A model generated the notes under the pieces. The model did not search any database, was not told the origin of the DNA, and saw only the letters and a program-made list of their open reading frames with translations. A stretch of 14,532 bases of DNA. Source: an uncultured bacterium (GTDB lineage Bacteria; Verrucomicrobiota; Kiritimatiellia; RFP12; UBA1067). The stretch spans positions 1 to 14,532 of the forward strand of contig CACZAK010000100.1 in the NCBI GenBank assembly GCA_902779075.1, read 5' to 3'. The position numbers and the translations under genes were made by a program. Below are positions 1 to 7,144 of the stretch, piece by piece (the stretch's first letter is position 1; each line of letters begins with the position of its first letter).

Positions 1-44
1 TTTTCGGGGGCCGCCCCGCCTCGTGGCGGAACGGCCCCGTAAAA
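1..44. repeat. Large imperfect inverted repeat (stem-loop) at the left edge
   Basis: Bases 1-20 and 25-44 are inverted copies around the loop TCGT. They pair over 16 of 20 positions, as TTTT, then GGGGCCG, then CCGCC, interrupted by two 2-base mismatches. A and T runs lie at the outer ends of the arms, so they extend the stem instead of forming a U-tract. It is therefore not a canonical Rho-independent terminator in either direction. It could back up the terminator next to it or be a dispersed intergenic palindrome. The window edge prevents a view of the other side. Confidence 0.6.
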
Positions 45-95
45 ACGCCGCTAAAGGCGTCACTTCACATAGAAGGATTCCCTAGTTTTGGAATC
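41..95 (-). terminator. Terminator region downstream of the GH78 gene
   Basis: Reading the minus strand after the GH78 stop at 161, there are two hairpins. The first is GATTCC, an 8-base loop and GGAATC (95-76). The second is ACGCC, the loop TTTAGC and GGCGT (60-45), followed directly by a run of T (44-41). The second has the stem-plus-T-run form of a Rho-independent terminator, although the stem is only 5 bp. No gene is visible in 1-160. Confidence 0.5.
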
Positions 96-160
96 TCTGC
101 AATGGAGGGCGGGGAACCTTCGCGAGAGGAAACAGGAGCGCGATTGAATTCGCGTCATTT

Positions 161-1891
161 TCAGTATTTGAGTGAAAACACATGGTGGCCGGCGGCGACG
201 TCGTGGATCTTGCCCGCCCACTCTACGCGCGCGGGGGCTGGAACATCAACTGTGAGCATGCCTCCCTCCACGCGCACGTTCACCGGACCCTTCGCCGTCG
301 GCACCTTGCCCTCGACGCGCGTGAGCGACCCGACCTGCGGACGTACCCGGATCTTCGCGAAGCCCGGCTCCATCGGCGTGACGCCGAGGACGAAACGCGA
401 AATGACGTTGAGCGGCGCCGTACCCCAGGCGTGGCAGAGGTCGAGGTTCGGTTTGTACTTCACCGCCCACGCCTCCATCGTGGTGGTCGATCCAAAGTCC
501 ATCATTCCCAGCCAGCTGCGGTCGCCAGACGCCGTCATGAGCGCAAGCGCCGCATCCGCCTCCCCCGCCTTGAACAGCCCTTCGAGCAGGTACTGCGCGA
601 AATAGACGCTGCACGCCATGCCCTTTGAGATACAGTACTTCGCCACGCGCTTTGTGTCCTTAGCGTGCACGAGCCCGAACGCGAGCGCCGCCGCGTTCGC
701 GTGCAGCGAGGCGTGGCCCGTGCCGATGCCGTCGCGGTACACGCCGCGCTTCGCGTCGAAGAACGCGTCGTTGTACGCCTTGCGCACGTCGCGCGCGCGG
801 TGTCCGTAGAAGCCCGCATCGCCCGGCTTGTGGAGCGCGAGCGAGAACTCGGCGATCTGCAGGAGGTTGCGGTAGTAGAACGCGTTCACGACGGCGTTCA
901 CTTCCGTGAAGACGAACCCGTCGCGCTCGCCGAGCGGCCAGTCGACGATGTCCGCCGCGCCGTTGGGGCGGACGGCCTTGCCGCGCGGACGCTCCCCGCC
1001 CGTCACGAGCAGGCCGTCGGACGCGCGACGGTACTTCTCCAAGAGTTTGTCGTTGCGCAGGGGATCGTAAAACTCGGCCAGCGCACCTGTGTCGCCCGAC
1101 CACATCCAGTCCGCCCAAGCCATGAAGATCGAATGCTGCTTCCACTCCGTGGGCCACGTGGGGTGCTTCATCAGGTAGGCGTGGCTCGCGCGGGCGAGGG
1201 AGTAGTCGGAATGGACGGCGTAGTCGCTCAGCTGGTTGATGTACGCATCGGCCTCGTAGGGGATGCGCTCGCGGTCGCCGTCCACGTAGAGTCCCGCGAA
1301 GGACGAAACGAGGATCGTGTGCTTGCAGAGGTCGTAGACACGGTTGAGGCGTTCGTCGCTGCAGGAAAACGAGGATTCGGAGAGGTCGATCGGGTAGTTG
1401 ACGGCGACCATGCGCACCGTCTCCGGCGTGACGGTGAACGGCGCGCGAAACACTTCCACGTAGCGGAACGGCATGATCACGCCGTGCTCGGGCGGAATCT
1501 GGATCGCAGCTCCCTCGCGTCCGCCGTTCGTGTTGCGCCTGTCCGCCACGAGCGGCACGCGCAGGTCGCCGTCCTTCTCGATCGTGCCCGTCACCCGGGC
1601 GGCGCGGATCGTCGCGCCGGGTTTCATGTTCACGCTGCCGTCGGGCTTGATCAGTTCCCCGAGGCGCACCTCGTAAGGTCCGCGCGCGCCAGGCGGCGGC
1701 ACGAGCTCGAGGAACCCGAACGCCATCTTGCCGAAGTCGACGAGCGTGCGTCCGGGGATGCGGGTCTCAACCGTCGCGGGCGCGACGCGCCGCTGGACGG
1801 TCTTCTTGTAGTCGTTGGGCACGCCCGCAGCAAGGTAGGTGGTTGCGGAAGCCACCGCAACGGCGAGAATGATCTTATTTGCTGTTTTCAT
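161..1891 (-). CDS. Secreted GH78 alpha-L-rhamnosidase-like glycoside hydrolase
   Basis: Predicted to hydrolyse terminal alpha-L-rhamnose by inversion, outside the cytoplasm. The 576-aa product starts with a signal peptide (about residues 1-22). A beta-sandwich of the bacterial rhamnosidase type follows (about 48-160, including VDFGKMAFGF and LGELIKPDGSV). The six-hairpin catalytic barrel spans about 172-495 and a C-terminal beta domain about 500-576. By family alignment from memory, the general acid is E208 in DGDRERIPYEAD (204-215), with Y212 and D215 in the substrate pocket. The general base is E473 in STTTMEAW, followed by the typical CHAWGTAP (486-493). It is shorter than many GH78 enzymes (often 700-1000 aa) because the extra N-terminal sandwich domains are absent, but the catalytic core looks complete. 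The start at 1891 is supported by AAAGGAG nine bases upstream. The gene lies 53 bp downstream of the repeat-protein gene on the same strand. True substrate is uncertain, since distant GH78-like proteins can act on other sugars. Confidence 0.85.
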   Translation of the reverse strand: MKTANKIILAVAVASATTYLAAGVPNDYKKTVQRRVAPATVETRIPGRTLVDFGKMAFGFLELVPPPGARGPYEVRLGELIKPDGSVNMKPGATIRAARVTGTIEKDGDLRVPLVADRRNTNGGREGAAIQIPPEHGVIMPFRYVEVFRAPFTVTPETVRMVAVNYPIDLSESSFSCSDERLNRVYDLCKHTILVSSFAGLYVDGDRERIPYEADAYINQLSDYAVHSDYSLARASHAYLMKHPTWPTEWKQHSIFMAWADWMWSGDTGALAEFYDPLRNDKLLEKYRRASDGLLVTGGERPRGKAVRPNGAADIVDWPLGERDGFVFTEVNAVVNAFYYRNLLQIAEFSLALHKPGDAGFYGHRARDVRKAYNDAFFDAKRGVYRDGIGTGHASLHANAAALAFGLVHAKDTKRVAKYCISKGMACSVYFAQYLLEGLFKAGEADAALALMTASGDRSWLGMMDFGSTTTMEAWAVKYKPNLDLCHAWGTAPLNVISRFVLGVTPMEPGFAKIRVRPQVGSLTRVEGKVPTAKGPVNVRVEGGMLTVDVPAPARVEWAGKIHDVAAGHHVFSLKY

Positions 1892-1911
1892 GGTTGTTTT
1901 CTCCTTTACGC

Positions 1912-1922
1912 CTTATAGTATA
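1912..1922 (-). promoter_or_regulatory. Possible -10 region for the GH78 gene
   Basis: In the 53-bp gap upstream of the GH78 start the minus strand reads TATACTATAAG, which contains two overlapping -10-like hexamers (TATACT at 1922-1917 and TATAAG at 1917-1912). Either would give a leader of roughly 15-20 bases that contains the AAAGGAG site. No convincing -35 and no TGn extension are present, so read-through from the gene upstream is an alternative. Confidence 0.35.
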
Positions 1923-1944
1923 GCCAAACGTGCCGCAGCCCTCA

Positions 1945-3189
1945 CTAGAAACTCATGTTGACGACCGGAAGGAACGGCACCGAAGAATCCGTTATGACGT
2001 TGCAAAGACCGATCTGGCACCCTGAAAATCTATGTGTGCAATTTAAGACCCCGACCTGTAGCCCCGCCATTTTCCTGCCCATGTTTACGGCACCTATTTG
2101 TACGCCTCGACAGTTGTCCGAGGAGTTTACCAGCGCCAATTGCATCCCGTCAAGGACATGGCCGACATTCCAGAATCCACTGCACTGCATTCCAGTCAGC
2201 TGATCGGCAAAATTCATCCCGATCCCCGCGAATTGGCAACCTTTGCCCATTATCGTGAGATTCCCACCGCCAGCAATCTGGAACCCCCGTATCCTCATGT
2301 CAAGATTGCCCATCACGGCGAACTGGACTCCCTGAACGTCCCCTGCGGCATTGACACCCCCAGAACCCTGCATTCCGGTAAATCGACATCCTCCGAGATT
2401 GAAAAAACCTGTTAACTGAATCCCTTCCACGCGATACTTCGCGATATTGGACAATCCTCCAAACTGTATGCCATACAAGTCCTTGGAAACATGGTTAAAC
2501 ACGCCTCCGACATCCATCCCCGCGACATCGTGGTGCGAACCGCCCACCAAGTTCAGCCGGATGCCGTAGACATTCCATTCTTTACATGGAATTTCACAGG
2601 CCGGCACAAGGGATAGTGCCAGAGGGCTCCAGTCTCGAACGTGGACATCGCCTTTTCCCGCGTCAGCATCCTTCAGCATGCTCTTCTCCATATCGTGAAG
2701 CAGACCGAGAACCAGCCCCTCCAAGTCCATTTTCTGCAATTTTTCCAATTTGGACAAACTCGTGTCAATACTGGACAGTAAATCGTTTTTCGCGCCCGAA
2801 AGCTCACTGGGCAATTCCTTGTTCATAATCTCGGTGCGCTGCGCTCTGTATCTGGAGCTGTATTTCGGCACCTTCTCCTTGAAGGTTTCAAGAAAATGCG
2901 TGAAACGTATCTGCATGAAAGACGAATTCGTCTTAAACATCGAATTCGTCGCCCCCTTGAGTGCCGCTTCCGCGTCGCGTTTCATCTCTGCATCCAGACA
3001 CTCGAGCCGATGCCTTGCCGCATCCAAATACTTTTGCTTGTCCAGAGTACACGTTTCTGACATTTTCTTCTGATCGGCCTTTTCCCCTGCATCGGGTCCC
3101 GCGAGTGCGGAACCTGTCAACACAATTGCCGCCACCGCAAAGAGCACCACACGCCAATCTGCTCTTATAGCTGTAAACTTCTTTATCAT
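1945..3189 (-). CDS. Secreted protein with thirteen ~15-residue G-x-Q repeats
   Basis: Function unknown. The 414-aa product has a signal peptide (about residues 1-30, ending in ALA) and a charged, probably helical segment (about 45-175). From residue 209 to the end it is an uninterrupted array of thirteen 14-16-residue repeats. Each begins G-[hydrophobic]-Q-[hydrophobic]-[G/A] and most have an Asn near position 8-9, for example GIQFGGLSNIAKYRVE (240-255) and GVQIGAVNMGRKMA (362-375). The protein ends VPFLPVVNMSF. Such arrays resemble the bacterial surface-repeat proteins named after Leptospira LA_2272. That link is from memory and was not searched. A short-coil beta-solenoid or beta-barrel exposed at the cell surface is plausible. 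The start at 3189 has a purine-rich AAGGAAAGGAAA leader and an extended -10 farther upstream. The coding sequence is visibly less GC-rich than its neighbours, which hints at horizontal origin or low expression. Confidence 0.75.
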   Translation of the reverse strand: MIKKFTAIRADWRVVLFAVAAIVLTGSALAGPDAGEKADQKKMSETCTLDKQKYLDAARHRLECLDAEMKRDAEAALKGATNSMFKTNSSFMQIRFTHFLETFKEKVPKYSSRYRAQRTEIMNKELPSELSGAKNDLLSSIDTSLSKLEKLQKMDLEGLVLGLLHDMEKSMLKDADAGKGDVHVRDWSPLALSLVPACEIPCKEWNVYGIRLNLVGGSHHDVAGMDVGGVFNHVSKDLYGIQFGGLSNIAKYRVEGIQLTGFFNLGGCRFTGMQGSGGVNAAGDVQGVQFAVMGNLDMRIRGFQIAGGGNLTIMGKGCQFAGIGMNFADQLTGMQCSGFWNVGHVLDGMQLALVNSSDNCRGVQIGAVNMGRKMAGLQVGVLNCTHRFSGCQIGLCNVITDSSVPFLPVVNMSF

Positions 3190-3226
3190 GTGCCATTTCC
3201 TTTCCTTTTTTCAAGAGAACGTGGAC

Positions 3227-3235
3227 AGTATACCA
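3227..3235 (-). promoter_or_regulatory. Extended -10 promoter of the repeat-protein gene
   Basis: The minus strand reads TGG-TATACT, with the hexamer at 3232-3227. The predicted start of transcription is near 3220, giving a leader of about 30 bases that carries the AAGGAAAGG ribosome-binding region. No good -35 is visible, which is common for extended -10 promoters. Confidence 0.5.
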
Positions 3236-3317
3236 TAAAACGCTGGGGGCAGGAAAGCATATCTGATCTTGGCCGTCCCCAAACTGTAAAACCTTGTTGC
3301 GCAAGGGGGAATTATGA

Positions 3318-3390
3318 GATGCGCATCATTTGCTGTTTTGATGCGCATCATTTGCTGTTTTGATGCGCATCATTTGCTGCTTTGATACGC
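3318..3390. repeat. Three tandem 22-bp repeats, each with a GATGCGCATC palindrome
   Basis: Units start at 3318, 3340 and 3362. Each is the perfect 10-bp palindrome GATGCGCATC followed by the 12-base spacer ATTTGCTGTTTT. Units 1 and 2 are identical and unit 3 has one change (GCTG-C-TTT). A degenerate fourth unit begins GATACGC at 3384. The 22-bp period, two helical turns, puts every palindrome on the same DNA face, as expected for cooperative binding of a dimeric regulator. Directly after the array is AGGAG (3391-3395), four bases and an ATG (3400), but the frame there is only 10 codons. This fills most of the gap 3190-3486, which holds no supported gene. Confidence 0.85.
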
Positions 3391-3450
3391 AGGAGAAGCA
3401 TGAATTCGCCGCGAGTGCGCGTCCAACGTTGACTTTGCACATCTCGACAC

Positions 3451-3489
3451 TTGCGCTGATGGCGAAAATTTGCGATAATGTGCGGCATG
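3451..3489 (+). promoter_or_regulatory. Extended -10 promoter with predicted leaderless start
   Basis: TTGCGC (3451-3456), a 17-bp spacer, TGC at 3471-3473 and GATAAT (3474-3479) make a recognisable promoter. Seven bases (GTGCGGC) follow, then ATG at 3487. Transcription normally starts about 7 bases after the -10 hexamer, so the ATG should be at or next to the mRNA 5' end. There is no Shine-Dalgarno sequence. Confidence 0.65.
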
Positions 3490-4518
3490 AAACGCACTCT
3501 TTATGTTTTAGCTTTGGCTTTGGCGACATTCGGCCTTTTGGGGGCCGAAGGTGGTAAGGCGGTCGCGACAAGCGCGATCGCGCAGAGGATGAGCTTAGAT
3601 CCGCAGGCGGTGAAGGAGCTCATGCCGCTCGCGCTGGAGGCCGCCGACATCTTCGAGCGTGCCACGGCGCGCGAAGCGAAGCACGCCGCCGAGCTACGCA
3701 GACGCGGCATCGCCGAAGTGCCGCCCGCCCGCAGCGCGCGATACACGGTAAACACCGCCGGACTCGGCAAGCTCGTGTTTGACGACCGTGGCGAAATCTA
3801 CATCGACCGCCGTTTCGTGACGGACGAGGAGATGAAGACCGTCTATGCCATCGAAAGGTGGATCGCTAAGTGGTTCCCGCGCCAGACGGCGAAACGGAAG
3901 ATCCCCCGCGCCAAAGCCGGCGGCGCCGCAGGCGTTCCCGTGTTCTGCGGGTTCGAGTCCGCGCGCTACCAGCAGCACGATGCGCTCATCGCGCGCCTCA
4001 CGGCGGAGTTCAACGCTAACAAAGCCGCCTGGTGCGGAGGCTCTCCCGAACAGGCGGCGAAGATCCAGGACCTCACGCCCGCTCAGGTCAAGGCGCACAT
4101 GATCGAGGAGTCCGGCGGAAACGGTCCGCGCTCAAAGTCGGCGTGGGCGGCCGATCCGCTTCAGGTCAACGTGCCGGGAGACTGGGGCGAGGAGAAGAAG
4201 CTCGTGGGGCTCGTCAAGCCCGCGAAGCGCAACGAGGGGACTGCCGAGGCGAACGTGCGCGCGGCGATCAAGTACCTCTCGCGCAAGGGATTCGGCGTGT
4301 CCGGACGTCCCGCCTCGGCGCGTCCCGGCAGCACGTTCGACGGCTGGCGCGAGGCGTGCAGACGCTACAACGGACGGCGCGACCGCACCGACACCGACCG
4401 CTACTACAGCGACGAGTATGCGGACAAGATCATGCGCCGCGCCGCGAACCCCGACCTCTTCGTGCCCATAGAGATCAAGCTGGCCGCACAGTCCGGACAA
4501 GCGCCGACGTCACCTTGA
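3487..4518 (+). CDS. Secreted lytic-transglycosylase-like (lysozyme-fold) protein
   Basis: A 343-aa protein with a signal peptide (about residues 1-20, MKRTLYVLALALATFGLLGA). The N-terminal part (25-150) is charged and has no recognised domain. The C-terminal half looks like a goose-lysozyme/SLT-type fold. It has a helix carrying a candidate catalytic Glu (HMIEESGG, E207 or E208), then AWAADPLQVNVPGDW (219-233) in the place of the usual substrate-binding ESG...GLMQ/DPMQV stretch. A helix VRAAIKYLSRKGFG (257-270) and a late WREACRRYNG (287-296) match the A-x-x-x-YNG pattern of these enzymes. Likely role is cleavage or remodelling of peptidoglycan in the periplasm. It is too divergent to name a family. 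An ATG at 3478 in the same frame is rejected because it lies across the -10 hexamer. The gene ends nine bases inside the convergent AGCS gene. Confidence 0.65.
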   Translation: MKRTLYVLALALATFGLLGAEGGKAVATSAIAQRMSLDPQAVKELMPLALEAADIFERATAREAKHAAELRRRGIAEVPPARSARYTVNTAGLGKLVFDDRGEIYIDRRFVTDEEMKTVYAIERWIAKWFPRQTAKRKIPRAKAGGAAGVPVFCGFESARYQQHDALIARLTAEFNANKAAWCGGSPEQAAKIQDLTPAQVKAHMIEESGGNGPRSKSAWAADPLQVNVPGDWGEEKKLVGLVKPAKRNEGTAEANVRAAIKYLSRKGFGVSGRPASARPGSTFDGWREACRRYNGRRDRTDTDRYYSDEYADKIMRRAANPDLFVPIEIKLAAQSGQAPTSP

Positions 4519-5997
4519 AGATGCCGCCATACGGCCAAAGTAGTCGCGCGTAGTACGCACCACGACGGGTGAAAGCAAGACGAGCGCGACAAGGTTCGGA
4601 AAGGCCATCAGGCCGTTGAAGACGTCGGCAACGCCCCACACCACGCTCACCGTGAGGTAGGGGCCTACAAACACCACCAGAACGTAGACGAGCCGGTAGA
4701 GCTTCACTATCCCCTGCCTTTTCACGCCCACGAGGTACTCAAGGCAGCGTTCGGAGTAGTAGCACCAGCCGAGAATAGTGGTAAACGCGAAGAACGCGAG
4801 CGCCACCATGAGGAAGAAGGGCGCAACCACGTGCGCATGCGGTAGGAACGACAGACCGCGGGTGAACGCCTCAATCGTGATGTCCACGCCCTTTAATCCT
4901 AGCGACGGCTCCCAGGCGCCCGTCACGATGATTGCGAGGCCGGTCATCGTGCAGATCACGATGGTGTCTATGAACGTGCCCGTCATGCACACCAGACCCT
5001 GGCGCGTCGGCTCGTTCGTGCGAGCCGCAGCCGCGGCGATCGGCGCGCTGCCGAGTCCGGACTCGTTCGAAAAGATTCCGCGCGCCACGCCCTTCTGCAT
5101 CGCGATGAACAGCGACCCCACCACGCCGCCCGTGAACGCCGCCGGATTGAACGCGGCCTTCACTATCAACGCCATCGCCGCAGGTACCTTGGAGATATTG
5201 GCGAGCAGGAGCAACACGCAGATCGCCACGTAGAACACTGCCATGAACGGCACTACTACCATGGACACGGTCGAGATGCGCTTGAGGCCTCCGATCACCA
5301 CGAGCCCCACGCACGCCGTGACCAAGGCGCCAGCTACAACCACGGCCACGGGATACGTGGTGCCGAGCAGGTGCAGTCCCGACGAGACTTCCGGGTTGAA
5401 TCCCGGATCGAAGAAGTTCTGCACTGCGGTCGTGATGCCGTTTATCTGCGTGATCGTGCCGATTCCCATTATGCCCGCCGTCACGCCGAAGAACGCGAAC
5501 AGGACCGCCAGCCATTTCCACTTACGCCCCAGACCGCGTTCGATGTAGTGGAACGGACCGCCTAGCACGTGGCCGTCCGGCAGCACCTCGCGGTACTTGA
5601 CCGCAAGCAGACCCTCGGCGTACTTCGTGGCCATGCCGAAGAACGCCGCAACTTCCATCCAGAAGAGCGCGCCGGGACCGCCAGCGCCGATCGCCGTCGC
5701 CACGCCCACGATGTTACCCGTGCCAATCGTCGCGGAGAGCGCCGTGCAGAGTGCGCCGAACTGGCTCACCTCACCCTTGGCGTCGGATTCCGTCTCGGCT
5801 TGGAACATGTACCTGAACGCGCGCCCGAGGTTGAAGATGTGTACGAAACGGAGCATGAGCGTGAGCAGCATCCCCGTTACGAGAACGACTCCGATCAGCG
5901 GGAGCCCCCACACCCAGTCGCTCGCCGCATTCACCCATTCGGTGAGCGTCTGGAGCCAAACTGCTGGTGTCTCGGCGATTTCGGCGGCAGCGGACAT
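4510..5997 (-). CDS. AGCS-family alanine/glycine:Na+ symporter
   Basis: Inner-membrane transporter that imports small neutral amino acids with sodium (or H+). The 495-aa length is typical. It shows the family signatures ATIGTGNIVGVATAIGAGGPG (89-109), GIFSNESGLGSAP (307-319) and the late AFTTILGWCYYSERC (404-418), plus about ten hydrophobic segments. No truncation is seen. It is the last gene of a minus-strand string, starting 22 bases after the stop of the lipoprotein gene, and its ribosome site (AGGGA, about 7 bases upstream) is weak, so translation probably depends on the operon. The 3' end overlaps the convergent transglycosylase-like gene by nine bases with no terminator between. Substrate preference (Ala, Gly, Gln or other) cannot be told from the sequence. 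Confidence 0.93.
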   Translation of the reverse strand: MSAAAEIAETPAVWLQTLTEWVNAASDWVWGLPLIGVVLVTGMLLTLMLRFVHIFNLGRAFRYMFQAETESDAKGEVSQFGALCTALSATIGTGNIVGVATAIGAGGPGALFWMEVAAFFGMATKYAEGLLAVKYREVLPDGHVLGGPFHYIERGLGRKWKWLAVLFAFFGVTAGIMGIGTITQINGITTAVQNFFDPGFNPEVSSGLHLLGTTYPVAVVVAGALVTACVGLVVIGGLKRISTVSMVVVPFMAVFYVAICVLLLLANISKVPAAMALIVKAAFNPAAFTGGVVGSLFIAMQKGVARGIFSNESGLGSAPIAAAAARTNEPTRQGLVCMTGTFIDTIVICTMTGLAIIVTGAWEPSLGLKGVDITIEAFTRGLSFLPHAHVVAPFFLMVALAFFAFTTILGWCYYSERCLEYLVGVKRQGIVKLYRLVYVLVVFVGPYLTVSVVWGVADVFNGLMAFPNLVALVLLSPVVVRTTRDYFGRMAASSR

Positions 5998-6019
5998 CGG
6001 TATTCCCTGTTGTCCTTCG

Positions 6020-6442
6020 TCACTTGTAGCGGATGGTACGCTTGGATGGGGGCAGCTTCATCTGCTCCTGCCGCTGGCGTACTCGATCAAGGCGGCGCTC
6101 GTCGGCGGTCTTACCGAGTTGTGTATACGACCTGCGTTCGCTGATTAAGATAGGCCGCGTGAAGCCGTGGCGCGAGAGGTAGGCCATTACGCGGCGGGGC
6201 GCGCGCATGTCCCTAAGGTCGTCGGAGACATGGATGTTGATGGTGTCCTGCCTCGTGAGACCCGAGTCTCTCAGGAGACCCGGCAGGTCCCTCAGCTCGA
6301 CATACTTTCCCCTATACGTGACACCGCCGTCTGCCGCAATCGCAACCTCGGGATGGCGTGCGTCAGTGATGTATTGTTCTGTCGTGCAGCCTGCGGCGAG
6401 CAAAAGGAGAAATGCCGCAACGGCGACCTTACGTGCTTTCAT
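6020..6442 (-). CDS. Lipoprotein with ExbD/TolR-like periplasmic domain
   Basis: A 140-aa lipoprotein. The signal peptide ends in a clear lipobox LAAGC, with the lipidated Cys at 19. Residues about 32-103 have the strand-helix-strand-helix-strand order and spacing of the periplasmic domain of ExbD/TolR: VAIAADGGVTYRGKYVEL, then a helix with LPGLL, then TINIHVSDDLR, then a helix RRVMAYLSRHGF, then PILISE. The usual N-terminal membrane helix is replaced by a lipid anchor, so a direct motor role as in ExbBD is unlikely. Binding to peptidoglycan or to an envelope partner is possible. The tail (104-140) is basic. The ATG overlaps the stop of the upstream coiled-coil gene in ATGA, which implies coupled translation. 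The domain call is by eye and needs a profile search. Confidence 0.7.
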   Translation of the reverse strand: MKARKVAVAAFLLLLAAGCTTEQYITDARHPEVAIAADGGVTYRGKYVELRDLPGLLRDSGLTRQDTINIHVSDDLRDMRAPRRVMAYLSRHGFTRPILISERRSYTQLGKTADERRLDRVRQRQEQMKLPPSKRTIRYK

Positions 6443-7131
6443 AGTCCAATCAGGTCGTTGAGTTCTTTCTTTTCGTGGGCAGCGCGCTCTTCTGGCGTCA
6501 GTTTGTTCAGATCAGGTGCCGGAGGGACTGGAACGGCTACATCCTCCGTCTCCGCAGCGGGCGATGTCGCGGGAGGTTGCGCGTCGTCTGCCCCCATCGC
6601 CGGTTCCATTGCCTCGTTCAGCTCTTTTTCCAGACGGTCACGCTCAATGCGGAACTTATCGCGTTCCGCACGGAGTTTCTTCTCCACCGCCTTCATGTCC
6701 TTCACGGTCGCTTTCATGTCCTTCACGGCCGCCTTCAAACCCGCCACTTCGGCTTCGGCGAGGGACCTGGCCTCGCGAGCCGCCTTCAGGTCGGCCTCCG
6801 CCGACGCGAGGCGTCCGGAAAGGCTCTCCCGCTCGGCTTTCCATGCAGCCCGTTCCCTCTCCAGCGTCGCCTTGTCGGTTGCACGCGCACGGCCGACTTC
6901 CCGCAGCTGGCGCAGCTCCTCCGCCAGCTTGCCGTTTGCCGACACAAGTTCCTCCCGTCCAACGGAGAGCTGCCAATTCGACTTCTCCAGATCTGCCCGC
7001 GCCTTCCGCAGCTCATCCAACCTCCTGTGCTGAATGAGCAGACCCACCCCGGCCGCCACGACAATTGCGGCGAGCACAACCGCACAGACGACCTTCACGA
7101 CAACGTTATTATCCCGGATTTCTTCTTCCAT
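6439..7131 (-). CDS. Membrane-anchored coiled-coil protein
   Basis: A 230-aa protein of unknown function. A short charged N-terminus is followed by one transmembrane helix (about residues 10-33), then a long coiled coil (about 35-175) rich in Glu, Lys, Arg and Ala. A Pro/Ala/Thr/Val-rich linker (about 185-207) leads to a short acidic/basic C-terminus (LTPEERAAHEKKELNDL). An in-cytoplasm N-terminus with a periplasmic rod is the likely topology, although the reverse cannot be excluded. A heptad VKDMKAT/VKDMKAV is tandemly duplicated at 136-149. The start at 7131 is chosen because the hydrophobic helix follows it directly and AGGGGGG lies about 5 bases upstream. The longer frame from 7215 would overlap eda. 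It sits 13 bases after eda and overlaps the lipoprotein gene by four bases. Confidence 0.75.
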   Translation of the reverse strand: MEEEIRDNNVVVKVVCAVVLAAIVVAAGVGLLIQHRRLDELRKARADLEKSNWQLSVGREELVSANGKLAEELRQLREVGRARATDKATLERERAAWKAERESLSGRLASAEADLKAAREARSLAEAEVAGLKAAVKDMKATVKDMKAVEKKLRAERDKFRIERDRLEKELNEAMEPAMGADDAQPPATSPAAETEDVAVPVPPAPDLNKLTPEERAAHEKKELNDLIGL

Positions 7132-7144
7132 GGCAGCCCCCCTG

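Noticed and set aside
665..1918. 417-codon open frame on the plus strand opposite the GH78 gene
   Set aside because: Low-complexity Arg/Ala/Val-rich translation typical of the antisense of a GC-rich gene. The minus-strand frame has clear GH78 motifs, a signal peptide and a ribosome site.
3318..3390. CRISPR array
   Set aside because: Only three tandem units with a 22-bp period and identical, not variable, intervening bases. No cas genes are near.
3478..3489. Earlier ATG (3478) as start of the transglycosylase-like gene
   Set aside because: It overlaps the -10 hexamer GATAAT, so it would not be in the mRNA. The signal peptide begins properly at 3487.
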